Of a DNA stretch of 64,000 bases, positions 34,426 through 43,551 are shown piece by piece. The notes under the pieces are model-generated. The model searched no databases, was not told the DNA's origin, and saw only the letters and a program-made list of their open reading frames with translations. The translations under genes and the position numbers were made by a program. This DNA is from Hellea balneolensis DSM 19091 (GTDB taxonomy: Bacteria; Pseudomonadota; Alphaproteobacteria; Caulobacterales; Maricaulaceae), in NCBI RefSeq assembly GCF_000428525.1, contig NZ_AUAC01000003.1, positions 62,001 through 126,000 on the forward strand. The letters run 5' to 3'. Positions within the stretch are counted from its first letter, which is position 1. Each line of letters begins with the position of its first letter.

Positions 34426-35571
34426 ATGGGTCAGGACTTCATATTATATGGCATGCAGGCCTCGCTCTATACAGGCAAGGCACGGGCCTATATGCGGCGT
34501 AACCGTATTCCGGTGACCGAACGCGGGGCCGGGCATCCAGAATATATGACGCGGATATTCCCGCATATGGACCGCTTTATTATGCCGGTCATTGAAACAC
34601 CTGAAGGCGACATCATACAAGACGGAACAGATATTCTTGATTATCTGGAGGGGAAAGGATTGGGGCACGAACCGCTCTACCCTGAAGACCCGATTGTTAA
34701 AGCCATATCTTTCTTATTTGAGCTATTTGGTAATGAGGGGCTTCTTCGTCCCGCCATGCATTATCGCTGGAATTTTGATGAAGAAAATCTGGATTTTCTT
34801 AAAGTTAGTTTCCGCGATGTGATGCCTTTGGAAATGGGCGTAAAGGGCAATGATATAGGGTTTGAAAATGCCTCTGGACGTATGCGTAAGGCTGCAATGG
34901 CCTTTGGCGTTTTTGACACCACTTATGACTTGATTGAGAAGAGCTATGCCGAGTTTCTAAAACTCTATAGCGCACATTTGAAGGGGAGTTTCTTCCTGCT
35001 TGGCGATCGACCAACCATTGGGGATTATGGTCTGTTTAATCCGCTTTATGCGCATTTGTCCCGCGATCCCAAACCCGCCTTTCTAATGAAAACCACGGCG
35101 CCACTGATCTGGAACTGGGTTGAACGTATGAACCGTCCAGAAGTCACTGAAGAGCACACATTGGACAATCCACAAGCAGGATTATACGGCGGAGATGACA
35201 TTCCAGAAACGCTCAAAGCCTTGATGACGTATGTGGGTGAAGAATATTCTGCAGAATACTCGTCTCATGTTGACTATACAGAGCAGTGGTTGGCAAAACA
35301 GGGCAAAAACCCCGAAAAAGTTAAAGCACCCTTGGGACGCGGTATTGGCTTTGCCGAGTTTAAATGGCGGGGTGAGTTCATTTCCTCAGTCGTCATGCCG
35401 TACCGCTTTTATTTGGCGCAGCGACTATGGGATCATTTTGACAGCTGCTCAGACAAACACAAAAAAGCTATCAGCACATTATTTACCGAGACGGGGCTCA
35501 CAGCGTTCTTGGATAAACGCCTAAGCCGCCGAGTCTTGCGCCAAGACTATCACGAGGTTTGGAGTGACTAA
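34426..35571 (+). CDS. Glutathione S-transferase-like protein, long form
   Basis: The 381-aa protein has a GST N-domain (FILYGMQASLYTGKARAYMRRNRIP, PVIETPEGDIIQDGTDILDYLE) and a helical C-domain with LLGDRPTIGDYGLFNPLYAHL, followed by a 120-residue extension. It is related to the protein at 24997 (shared AMHYRW and long C-terminal region). It heads a plus-strand operon of seven genes and starts 33 bp after operator 3. Confidence 0.8.
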   Translation: MGQDFILYGMQASLYTGKARAYMRRNRIPVTERGAGHPEYMTRIFPHMDRFIMPVIETPEGDIIQDGTDILDYLEGKGLGHEPLYPEDPIVKAISFLFELFGNEGLLRPAMHYRWNFDEENLDFLKVSFRDVMPLEMGVKGNDIGFENASGRMRKAAMAFGVFDTTYDLIEKSYAEFLKLYSAHLKGSFFLLGDRPTIGDYGLFNPLYAHLSRDPKPAFLMKTTAPLIWNWVERMNRPEVTEEHTLDNPQAGLYGGDDIPETLKALMTYVGEEYSAEYSSHVDYTEQWLAKQGKNPEKVKAPLGRGIGFAEFKWRGEFISSVVMPYRFYLAQRLWDHFDSCSDKHKKAISTLFTETGLTAFLDKRLSRRVLRQDYHEVWSD

Positions 35572-35573
35572 TC

Positions 35574-36515
35574 ATGGAGTTTAAGCGGACATCGGATAGC
35601 TGTTTTGGCAATCTTGCTGACTGTCCCTTTGCGCCCAACTACGTAGAGGTGGATGACCAAGAGGGCGGCAAGCTTCGTATGCATTATGTGGATGAGGGGC
35701 CCAAAGACGGTCAGTTGGTTGTGATGATCCATGGCAACCCGACCTGGTCTTATATGTGGCGCAAGCTCATTCCGGTTCTGGCGGGTAAAGGCTACCGTGC
35801 TATCGCCATAGACCTTATAGGCTCTGGCCGCTCCGACAAGCCGACAAAAATGACCGACTACACGATCGGTCGGCATGAGGCTTGGGTGAAGCAGGCAGTG
35901 TTTGAAGAAATAGGTGTCAAAGATGCGCATTTCATTTTGCATGATTGGGGGGGGAACATCGGCCTGCGCGCCATTGCTGATAATCAGGATAAAGTCAGCT
36001 CAATCATTATGTCCAATACAGGTCTGGCGAACAGGGACCCTAATAAACTCATCAAGAAAATGTCCCGAAAAGGCGCGGGATTAATGAGGGCCTTTCAGCT
36101 CTGGATCCGTGTGAATAAGGGATGGAAGTTTTGGAAGACGATTTCAAAGATTACACTGTCCGAGATGCCGCAGGCAGACATTGATAGTTACGCTGCGCCT
36201 TATCCGGACAAGTCTTATCTGACCGGACTTCGCAAATTTACGCAGATGCTGCCAACTCGAAATGATAATCCTATTTTGACAGAAAATTGGCAGGCTCTTC
36301 AAAAACTCAAAGATTTCGAAAAGCCTTTTTTGAACCTTTTTTCAGATAAGGATCAAATTGCGCCGAGAGGGTATAAGTCGGTCCGGCCTGCTATTCCGGG
36401 AACACGAGATTATGACCCCATAATCCTCAAAGGCGGGTCGCATTTCCTGCTTGAAGATATTCCAGAAGACTATGCACGCGAGGTCATCAAGTTTTACGAA
36501 AGCCTAAAAGCATGA
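35574..36515 (+). CDS. Alpha/beta hydrolase, haloalkane dehalogenase-like
   Basis: The 313-aa hydrolase has HGNPTWSYMW (53-62, oxyanion region) and the nucleophile elbow HDWGGNIG with Asp124 followed by Trp125, the arrangement of haloalkane dehalogenases. LFSDKDQIAP (acid) and GGSHFLLEDIPEDYA (His about 290) complete the triad. Dehalogenases need the Trp after the nucleophile to bind halide, and it is present. An epoxide hydrolase-type or related role is the alternative. It begins 2 bp after the GST stop and overlaps the next gene by 4 bp. Confidence 0.85.
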   Translation: MEFKRTSDSCFGNLADCPFAPNYVEVDDQEGGKLRMHYVDEGPKDGQLVVMIHGNPTWSYMWRKLIPVLAGKGYRAIAIDLIGSGRSDKPTKMTDYTIGRHEAWVKQAVFEEIGVKDAHFILHDWGGNIGLRAIADNQDKVSSIIMSNTGLANRDPNKLIKKMSRKGAGLMRAFQLWIRVNKGWKFWKTISKITLSEMPQADIDSYAAPYPDKSYLTGLRKFTQMLPTRNDNPILTENWQALQKLKDFEKPFLNLFSDKDQIAPRGYKSVRPAIPGTRDYDPIILKGGSHFLLEDIPEDYAREVIKFYESLKA

Positions 36516-37507
36516 CCTCTCAATACCGAATGACCCGTTTCCGTACGGCTGAAACAGGCAATGATATTTTTGAGTTAACCCATGATGATCCGCCGCCCGT
36601 TCAGGATGGAGAAGTTTTAGTGCGCTTTGACTGGATTTCCATTGACCCGGCGATGAGCGGATGGACGACCAATAAACGTAGCTATATGCCGCCCGTTCAG
36701 CCGGGGAAAATCATGAGAGCGTTTGGTATTGGCGAAGTCATGGAGACTAAATTTGAGGGTCTTGCGCCTGGTGATTGGGTGACGGGGTTTACCGGAATGC
36801 AAACCGAAGGTGTGCTGAGGGGCAAACATCTTCGGAAAGTGGATGTCAGCCTTGCGCCGCCCAATCATTATCTCTCAGGTCTCGGTATGACCGGCTATAC
36901 GGGATATTTCGGTATGATGGATATAGGCCAACCAAAGCCGGGTAAAACGGTCGTGGTTTCAGCGGCAGCAGGCGCGGTCGGAACGATTGCAGCGCAGGTC
37001 GCAAAAATGGCGGGCGCGCGGGTTATCGGCATTGCGGGCGGGCCCATTAAATGTGCATTTTTGAAAGAAGAACTGCTGCTGGATGGCGCGATTGATTATA
37101 AAAGTGAAAACGTCGGTGAAGGCCTGGCGCGGGAATGCCCAGACGGGATAGATATCTACTTCGATAATGTTGGCGGCGAAATTCTCGATGCTGCGCTCGC
37201 ACGCATTAATTACAAAGGCACGATTGTGGTCTGCGGCGCGATTTCCCAATATGCGGACTGGCATAGCCAGCAAGGCCCTAAAAACTACATGCAGTTGATC
37301 GCGCAAAGCGCAAAAATGCAGGGCTTCACCATGAAGGATTATATGCACCGCATCCCCGAGGCCGTGGCTGCACTGAGCGCCGCTCAGAAGAAAGGGGAAC
37401 TCATTTTCCGTGAACATGTTGTTGATGGGATTGAAAGCTTTCCGCAGGCGTTTGAAATGCTGTTTAACGGCGGCAATCAAGGTAAATTACTCATAAAGGT
37501 GCGGTGA
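36512..37507 (+). CDS. NADP-dependent MDR oxidoreductase (prostaglandin/alkenal reductase-like)
   Basis: This 331-aa zinc-free medium-chain reductase has SIDPAMSGW near the N-terminus and the Rossmann segment VVSAAAGAVGTIAAQVAKMAGARVIGIAGG (in parts), then DIYFDNVGGEILDAAL, the pattern of NADP-dependent alkenal/leukotriene B4 reductases (CurA/YncB-like). It would reduce a conjugated double bond. It overlaps both neighbours by 4 bp. Confidence 0.9.
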   Translation: MTSQYRMTRFRTAETGNDIFELTHDDPPPVQDGEVLVRFDWISIDPAMSGWTTNKRSYMPPVQPGKIMRAFGIGEVMETKFEGLAPGDWVTGFTGMQTEGVLRGKHLRKVDVSLAPPNHYLSGLGMTGYTGYFGMMDIGQPKPGKTVVVSAAAGAVGTIAAQVAKMAGARVIGIAGGPIKCAFLKEELLLDGAIDYKSENVGEGLARECPDGIDIYFDNVGGEILDAALARINYKGTIVVCGAISQYADWHSQQGPKNYMQLIAQSAKMQGFTMKDYMHRIPEAVAALSAAQKKGELIFREHVVDGIESFPQAFEMLFNGGNQGKLLIKVR

Positions 37508-38142
37508 TGAATTGGTATATTTGGATAGTTGCAGCGCTTGCTTATTTGGTATTTGCCGCGTGGTATTTTAACTGGAAGGGGCCGTTGGGGCCTGATGAAG
37601 TTACTCGGCTTGTTGCTCAGATGGAGAAAAATTCGAGCCAATCTCCTACGGACCCGGATATAATACGAAAGTTTCTCGAAACGGATGACGGTAAAGAATT
37701 TGTCATGCTAAATCTCGTGCGCTTGCATACGGGGGAAGTCGCCCATCCAGAAACAGGCCAGATGACGACGTCACCTGAAATTCTCCAAGGTTATTTTGGG
37801 CCATTTTCCAAAGCCTTATTTCGTAAGGCGGGACACCCCGTTTTTATGGGCCGAAAAAAAGGCGGCTATATTGATAGTTGGAATTCCGCTGCCGATGAGG
37901 ACTTCCAAGTCGTCGGAGCTATGCGTTACCGAAGCCGCCGAGATTTGATGACTCTGGTGTCTGATCCGCGTTTCAGTGACAGCCATAAATTCAAACTTGC
38001 CGCCATAGATGGAACAATTTCGTTTCCCATGCAGCTCCGCATGAGCGCCTATTTGCGTCCCAAAATTTGGGTGCCTCTTTTGCTGCTTCTATTGGCTTCT
38101 TTGGGACAGAATTTTCTAATTTTATTTGAACTAAGGAAATAG
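37504..38142 (+). CDS. Membrane-anchored protein with a possible DUF1330-like domain
   Basis: The 212-aa protein has a membrane segment at each end (about 5-22 and 188-207) and between them a small alpha/beta domain with FVMLNLVRLHTG and AMRYRSRRDLMTLVSDPRF, resembling the dimeric ferredoxin-like DUF1330/NIPSNAP group. The family call is tentative. It overlaps the MDR gene by 4 bp and precedes the DUF2855 gene by one base. Confidence 0.65.
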   Translation: MMNWYIWIVAALAYLVFAAWYFNWKGPLGPDEVTRLVAQMEKNSSQSPTDPDIIRKFLETDDGKEFVMLNLVRLHTGEVAHPETGQMTTSPEILQGYFGPFSKALFRKAGHPVFMGRKKGGYIDSWNSAADEDFQVVGAMRYRSRRDLMTLVSDPRFSDSHKFKLAAIDGTISFPMQLRMSAYLRPKIWVPLLLLLLASLGQNFLILFELRK

Positions 38143-38143
38143 C

Positions 38144-39220
38144 ATGCAGGAAATCTGGGTAGACCGCGAAGACTTTCGCAAGACGAAAATTGTCAAATTC
38201 GAAAAACCGACATTAGAGGACGGGGACGTCCTCGTCTCTGTCGATAAATTCGGATTAACGGCAAACAATGTGAGCTACGCTGTGTCGGGCAAGGCCATTG
38301 GCTATTGGGGGTATTATCCCGCAGAAGATAATTGGGGCAAAGTCCCCGTCTGGGCGATGGCAGATATTGTCGAGTCAAAGTGTGAAGGCATAAAAGCCGG
38401 AGAGCGGATATGGGGTTTCTTTCCCATGGCCAGCCATGTGGTTTTAAAGCCGGGTCAGATTAAGCGACAAACTTTCGCTGACATGGCGCAGCATCGCCAA
38501 AATCTGCCGTTGTTTTACAATCAATATCAGCGAACCGAGGCAGAGCCGGAGTACCTCAAAACACTTGAGGATGAACGCTGTCTATTATTCCCACTTTTCG
38601 CGACATCTTTTATTTTAAACGACTTTCTGGAAGACAATGATTTCTTCGAAGCAGAGCAAATCCTTATTGGATCTGTGTCTTCAAAAACAGGTTTTGGATT
38701 AGCGAGTTTTCTCACGCAAAATGAAAAATATAAAGGTCAGGTCGTCGGTCTGACATCGCCGGGAAACGTTGATTTTGTTAAGGCCTTGAAATGCTGTGAC
38801 CAAATTGTGGTCTATGGTGATGAAGCCCAGATCGACACAGAAAAACCCTCAGCCTTTGTGGATATGTCCGGCAATGGTGAACTCGTGAAGACTCTGCATG
38901 ATCATCTGCAAGACAATATGGTTCAAAGCATTGGCGTTGGCGCGACGCATTGGGATGAAAAGCGCGCGCGTGGAGACATGCCTGGCGCGAAGCCAGCATT
39001 TTTCTTTGCGCCAGCGCAGATGGATAAACGAGATAAAGAATGGGGTGAGGGCATGCTGTTCCAAAAAGCCTTCGCTGCTGGGGCTCAACTCGCTGCCAGC
39101 ATCAAAGACATTGTGAGAGTTGAACTCATCACGGGCCCTGATGACGTTGATCAAATATGGAAAGACATGCTTGATAATAAAGTCTCAGCCCGGCGCGGCA
39201 TTATGGCCTCGTTAAATTAG
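38144..39220 (+). CDS. DUF2855 family protein, MDR-like
   Basis: The 358-aa protein fits DUF2855: an MDR-type GroES-like start (DVLVSVDKFGLTANNVSYAV, GKVPVWAMADIVES, GERIWGFFPMASH), a middle section with SSKTGFGLASFL, and FVDMSGNGELVKTLHDHL. The glycine-rich nucleotide loop is less regular than in true MDR enzymes. The function of DUF2855 is not known. It sits between a hypothetical and a desaturase gene in the operon. Confidence 0.85.
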   Translation: MQEIWVDREDFRKTKIVKFEKPTLEDGDVLVSVDKFGLTANNVSYAVSGKAIGYWGYYPAEDNWGKVPVWAMADIVESKCEGIKAGERIWGFFPMASHVVLKPGQIKRQTFADMAQHRQNLPLFYNQYQRTEAEPEYLKTLEDERCLLFPLFATSFILNDFLEDNDFFEAEQILIGSVSSKTGFGLASFLTQNEKYKGQVVGLTSPGNVDFVKALKCCDQIVVYGDEAQIDTEKPSAFVDMSGNGELVKTLHDHLQDNMVQSIGVGATHWDEKRARGDMPGAKPAFFFAPAQMDKRDKEWGEGMLFQKAFAAGAQLAASIKDIVRVELITGPDDVDQIWKDMLDNKVSARRGIMASLN

Positions 39221-39234
39221 GTAGAAATCTTTCG

Positions 39235-40098
39235 ATGACTGACCACGCCGACGATAACGAACTCTTCAAAAAGCTCATTCAGAAGCCTCGTATAGCTTGG
39301 CCAACCATTATGCTATTGATTGCGGCTCTCGTTATATTTGGCGTATCAATATTTACTTATCTTGCAGGAACCTTACCGTTGGGATGGGCCATGTTGATAA
39401 ACTCAATAGCCTCTTATATGTCTTTTTCGATAGCGCATGATGCGACGCACAGCTCAGTGTTCACAAATCGTCGGATGAATGATTGGGCGGGCCGCCTAGC
39501 CATGATGTTGCTTGAGCCAGGCCCATTTTTTCAAGTGTTTCGGTTTATCCATATGAAGCATCATAGGTTCACAAACCACAACGAAAAAGACCCGGATGTT
39601 TATTGCGGGACGGGGCCAAGATGGCTCTTGCCGTTTAAATGGCTGACATTGGATTATGTCTATTTCAAAACTTACCTATCGCCTGATGTCTTCAAGAAAA
39701 GACCAAAGAGCGAGCGTAGGGAATTTTATTTTGCCGTATTATTTATGGTAAGCGTGATAACAGCCGTTACGCTGGCAGGCTGGCTATACTACTATCTACT
39801 GCTCTTCTTTATCCCGACACGTATCGCAAAATATATTATCGTTATCGCCTTTGATTTCTTGCCGCATTATCCGCACGAATCTTACGCTAAAAATGAACCT
39901 TATCGCTGCACGTCAAACCGCGTAGGCCTGGAGTGGTTATTAACGCCTGTATTCATCTATCAAAATTATCACCTTGTGCACCATCTCTACCCGGCCGTTC
40001 CATTTTATCGTTACATAAAGATCTGGAACGCAAGGAAGCACTATCACGAATCCCAAAACCCCGCAATTACGGACACCTTTTCACTCAAACCCAGATAA
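39235..40098 (+). CDS. Membrane fatty-acid desaturase/hydroxylase-type di-iron enzyme
   Basis: The 287-aa enzyme has three His boxes: HDATH (68-72), HMKHH (106-110) and HLVHH (about 246-250), and hydrophobic segments between them, as in desaturases and beta-carotene hydroxylases. Its substrate is not evident. Placed in the cargo operon, it may oxidise the lipid-like part of the substrate. The boxes are intact. Confidence 0.88.
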   Translation: MTDHADDNELFKKLIQKPRIAWPTIMLLIAALVIFGVSIFTYLAGTLPLGWAMLINSIASYMSFSIAHDATHSSVFTNRRMNDWAGRLAMMLLEPGPFFQVFRFIHMKHHRFTNHNEKDPDVYCGTGPRWLLPFKWLTLDYVYFKTYLSPDVFKKRPKSERREFYFAVLFMVSVITAVTLAGWLYYYLLLFFIPTRIAKYIIVIAFDFLPHYPHESYAKNEPYRCTSNRVGLEWLLTPVFIYQNYHLVHHLYPAVPFYRYIKIWNARKHYHESQNPAITDTFSLKPR

Positions 40099-40108
40099 AG
40101 AACAGACC

Positions 40109-40417
40109 ATGAAAATCCTTCACAAGACTATTTGTTTCAGCCTCAGCTTCGCCGCGATAAGCGGTACAGCCTTTGCAGATAAAGGAAATTCAGAGGCCTG
40201 CGCTGCATCCCTATCGCCTACGGGTAAAACTATCTTTGAAGCTGTTGCGCCATCTGTTGAGGCGGAGACTAACCTCAAGAAACTCTTGAAAAAGAAGATC
40301 CGTCCGATGGTTATGAAGGGCAAATTAAAACGTAAAGATGCCAAGGCGAATGCCCCGCTTGCAGGGGAGTGCCTTTTACTCTTGAAGCAAGAGAAACAAA
40401 GTCTCTCTAAGACATAA
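40109..40417 (+). CDS. Small secreted protein
   Basis: The 102-aa protein has a signal peptide (cut near TAFAD, about residue 23) and a mature part of about 80 residues with one Cys pair (EACAAS and GECLLL) and a basic middle (KKLLKKKIRP, KGKLKRKDAK). I do not recognise it. It closes the seven-gene operon. Confidence 0.65.
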   Translation: MKILHKTICFSLSFAAISGTAFADKGNSEACAASLSPTGKTIFEAVAPSVEAETNLKKLLKKKIRPMVMKGKLKRKDAKANAPLAGECLLLLKQEKQSLSKT

Positions 40418-40449
40418 AAAACAGGGTCACCTTTAAAAAAGGGACCCTG
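40415..40449 (-). terminator. Intrinsic terminator of the TonB receptor gene
   Basis: On the minus strand GCAGGGTC and its partner GACCCTG (40443-40449 and 40422-40428) form a stem, followed at once by six T (40416-40421). It lies 50 bp after the TonB receptor stop. On the plus strand no T-run follows, so the plus operon is not stopped here in the same way. Confidence 0.7.
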
Positions 40450-40497
40450 CAAGTTAACGGGGACGTATGCTCAAACACGTCCGTTTTCTGAAACCAA

Positions 40498-43125
40498 TCA
40501 GAAATCCTTACGAATATTTATACCATATGTGCGGGGTGCATTTATGTAACCATTGATGACGCCCGTTTGCAGCACGCCCGGGAAGACCGTCGAGACATAT
40601 TCATCATTAAAGATGTTACGGCCCCAAACCTGTACGGCGAAACCATTATCAAATTTCACGCCTGTTGCAGCGTTGAAAGTGCTGACGGTGCGGAAAGGTT
40701 GCTGCGCACCTGTCGTCGCGAAGATAGCCTCATTAGATTGAACCTCGCTTTCATACTGCCAATCTCCGCGTAAATATCCTTTGGCGCTATCGCCTACGGG
40801 ATAAAAGAAATTCGCGCCTATATTGAGAGAGGTTTCAGGGATGCCAGCCGGTTTTTCGCCGGATAGATCTACAAAATTAAGACCAGACCCTGCCGGGGCA
40901 GGGCCGTTGGTGAAGGAGTCATAAATCGGATCGAGGAATGTCCCGGCGAATGTTAGTTCAATCATCGGGATCGGTTTAAAGCTCGCATCGACCTCCAGGC
41001 CTTTTGTGGATTGTTCGCCAGCATTTACCAGCGAGAAGCCTGAACCTATAAAGATGTTGGATTGAAAGCCTTCAATTGTTTGATCAAACAACGCGATATT
41101 AATGGCCCCTTTATCGAACTTAGCTTTTAAGCCAATTTCGTAAACCGTTGCTTCTTCTGGCCCGGCAAAACGTGTGCCAAAATTGCGCGATGTGGCAGCT
41201 GTTGCTCCAAGCACATAATTATTGGGAAGTAAGCCTGCTCCTGCCAAAGCCGCGCCATCTCCGAAGAATGGGCGAGAACCACGTGAAAGGTTCCAAGAGG
41301 ATGATTTAAAGCCTGTGGCGGCGCTGGCATAGACATTGATGTTGTCATTGACTTCATAAGCCGCGCGAGCTGTCCACGTTAGCTTGTCATCGCTTGTTTT
41401 CCCGTCCTCAACCGCATTGGGGAAAGCAAGGAATGGAGGGTTGAACTGTAGGCCTTGCAAGCTAGCAATAATCCCGTTCTCAACATTGGGCAGAAATCCG
41501 TTCGTAAATGCACCTTGCGCCATTGGGTTAGGGAATTGACCGGTCGCGAGAGCCCCGAACGTCATGGGATCAAGTGTCAGCCCAAACGGCGCAAATGCGG
41601 CACCGAAGGCTTGAAAGAGAGGATCGGCTGGGTTGCCAACGGCAGCTTGAACTGAGCCTAAAGCCAACAAGTCAGGCCCTGGCGCTGTAGTGAGATCCAG
41701 GGCAAACCATGGATCTGTTGATTGCTGAGATGCTGTAACAGTCTTATCATCATTTGTGTAATTCAATCCACCCGTTAAAGTCAGGCGGTCACCAATTTCA
41801 AAATCTACCGTTCCGAAGAGGGAGTAAGAGGTGTTCTCTAGCTTGAAGCTATCTATAAAAGCGTGTTGTTCGCCGAAGAATGTTGATCCGGGCGTGAAGC
41901 CATTTGCCGCTTCAATTGTGCGGAATAGTGCTGGGCTGCCTGCTAGGACATCAATATAGCGCCGTGTATCTGCGCCCCAATCCAGCCTATCAACGGCTTC
42001 GACATTTTCGTCGAATAAGAATCCGCCGACCATCCAGCTTAGAGGACCATCATTATTTGATGTTAAGCGTAGTTCCTGTGTAAAGGTTCCGATTTTGTTT
42101 TTTGTTGAAACTGTTTCCAGGATTTCGAGTGTTGTGAAATCAGAGTCTGAATCAAAGAAGGTTTCATTATTTCTATAGGCCGTAATGGATGTAAGATTCG
42201 CAAAGCCAAGGTCATGATCGATTTGAGCAGAAACCCCCCAATCATCAACTTCGTTCACTGAGTCCTTATTCGAAAAATGCTCACGCGCAAATGGGTCATT
42301 CGCATCAGCCGTTTGTCCGCCCAATGCGCGAATAGCGTTGATAGCGCCTTCATTTTGGAAGTTTGTAATCGCGCAGCAAACCTCATTAAGGGTAGAGTAA
42401 TCTGCGATGACGCGAATTGAGGTTTTGTCAGAGGGGTCAAATAAGAACTGTCCCTGAATATTCCAGCGGTTACGATCATTCAAATCAGACAGACCGTCAC
42501 GAGCTTCGGCATAACCATCGCGGAAGTTAAATCCGCCGCCAAGGCTGAACGCCGCGTCGTCATTGCCAATACCGGTCGTATAATAAGCTTTGCCCGTAAA
42601 ATTATTGTAATTGCCGTAACCGAGTTCGACATATCCCTCTTGCTCATAAGATGGCTTGGCCGACACAATCGAGATAACGCCTGCAGATGCATTTTTACCA
42701 AAAAGCGTAGATTGCGGCCCGCGCAGGACTTCGATTCGCTCAAGCTTGGGCAAGTCACCAATACGCGCCGCCGAGCGCGAGCGGTAAACACCGTCAACAA
42801 AAACACCAACGGATGGTTCAACGCCCGCATTATTAGCGCCGTTACCAAATCCCCGAATAATGAAATTCGTGTTGGTCGATGTTTGAAGTTGATTAACCCG
42901 AAGAGAAGGGACCACAGACTGCAAATCGTTTAGATCCAGAATGCGGGCATTTTCAATCGTCACGCTGTCTGTAACAGAAACTGCAACAGGTGTTTCCTGC
43001 AATGTCGTTGCTCGTTTAGTCGCCGTGACAATAATTTCGTCACCGGACGTTTGTGCAAATGCTGGCGTTATGAGTGATGCAGTAAGAGCCGACGTTACGG
43101 CCAAAATGGATAGGCGTGATGCCAT
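40498..43125 (-). CDS. TonB-dependent outer-membrane receptor
   Basis: The 875-aa receptor has a signal peptide (cut near AFAQ, about residue 25), a TonB box-like DEIIVTA, a plug domain (RGFGNGANNAGVEPSVGVFVDGVY, LRGPQSTLFGKNASAGVISI in parts) and a 22-strand-type barrel ending in a C-terminal Phe (NIRKDF). It resembles receptors of sphingomonads and related marine bacteria for organic substrates. Two cargo operators lie upstream, so it is probably the uptake route for the island's substrate. It has its own terminator. Confidence 0.93.
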   Translation of the reverse strand: MASRLSILAVTSALTASLITPAFAQTSGDEIIVTATKRATTLQETPVAVSVTDSVTIENARILDLNDLQSVVPSLRVNQLQTSTNTNFIIRGFGNGANNAGVEPSVGVFVDGVYRSRSAARIGDLPKLERIEVLRGPQSTLFGKNASAGVISIVSAKPSYEQEGYVELGYGNYNNFTGKAYYTTGIGNDDAAFSLGGGFNFRDGYAEARDGLSDLNDRNRWNIQGQFLFDPSDKTSIRVIADYSTLNEVCCAITNFQNEGAINAIRALGGQTADANDPFAREHFSNKDSVNEVDDWGVSAQIDHDLGFANLTSITAYRNNETFFDSDSDFTTLEILETVSTKNKIGTFTQELRLTSNNDGPLSWMVGGFLFDENVEAVDRLDWGADTRRYIDVLAGSPALFRTIEAANGFTPGSTFFGEQHAFIDSFKLENTSYSLFGTVDFEIGDRLTLTGGLNYTNDDKTVTASQQSTDPWFALDLTTAPGPDLLALGSVQAAVGNPADPLFQAFGAAFAPFGLTLDPMTFGALATGQFPNPMAQGAFTNGFLPNVENGIIASLQGLQFNPPFLAFPNAVEDGKTSDDKLTWTARAAYEVNDNINVYASAATGFKSSSWNLSRGSRPFFGDGAALAGAGLLPNNYVLGATAATSRNFGTRFAGPEEATVYEIGLKAKFDKGAINIALFDQTIEGFQSNIFIGSGFSLVNAGEQSTKGLEVDASFKPIPMIELTFAGTFLDPIYDSFTNGPAPAGSGLNFVDLSGEKPAGIPETSLNIGANFFYPVGDSAKGYLRGDWQYESEVQSNEAIFATTGAQQPFRTVSTFNAATGVKFDNGFAVQVWGRNIFNDEYVSTVFPGVLQTGVINGYINAPRTYGINIRKDF

Positions 43126-43163
43126 TGATAATTCCCCTTTTCTAGTTCTTTAGAGGAATTATA

Positions 43164-43211
43164 TGGCATAATCAGTGCCAATACAATAGTTTATTGGCAT
43201 TGCTTATGTCA
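43164..43211 (-). promoter_or_regulatory. Cargo operators 4 and 5 upstream of the TonB receptor
   Basis: TGGCA-TAATCAG-TGCCA (43164-43180) and TGGCA-TTGCTTA-TGTCA (43195-43211) have the same 5-7-5 geometry as operators 1-3, with G/C changes at the third position (TGRCA-N7-TGYCA). They are 39 and 70 bp before the start. The remainder of 43126-43555 holds a small ORF (43295-43459) and an A+T-rich stretch, otherwise nothing clear. Confidence 0.6.
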
Positions 43212-43294
43212 TTACTATTTGGCGATAACTGTATCGTCGATTAGGTGTATTCTAATGTCTGCTAAGAGGATGTTTCTACAATAATCTGGGCGTC

Positions 43295-43459
43295 CTAAAG
43301 CCGCTGATTGTCGTGGCTATCTTTAAACTCCATAGGTGGATGAGTATATTCATGAGCTAGAGCTTCAAAAACCGCTTGATTTATTGGGTCTGCCAGAAAT
43401 TCCGATTTCATGTCTTGGAATTTGTAAGTTTCTGTATTCACCATACGTACTCTGCTCAT
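43295..43459 (-). CDS. 54-aa ORF, possible remnant of a HigA-like antitoxin gene
   Basis: An ATG-to-TAG frame encodes MSRVRMVNTETYKF then QDMKSEFLADPINQAVFEAL, which resembles the N-terminal helix of HigA/XRE antitoxins (pattern MK.E.L.DP....Y.AL), then stops where the HTH should begin. There is no strong ribosome binding site. It lies between the TonB receptor and the tRNA, at the right edge of island B. It may be a degraded toxin-antitoxin gene or chance. Confidence 0.35.
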   Translation of the reverse strand: MSRVRMVNTETYKFQDMKSEFLADPINQAVFEALAHEYTHPPMEFKDSHDNQRL

Positions 43460-43551
43460 TGGGACTAGGAACCCCTGATTTCTTTTAGGGTGCTAACTAT
43501 TTTGTAAATTTCGATGCGTCAATTTCCACTTAACTTATTGTTTTTATTCGT

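Noticed and set aside
36959-37480. 173-aa minus-strand frame opposite the MDR gene
   Set aside because: It is a shadow of a clear oxidoreductase gene.
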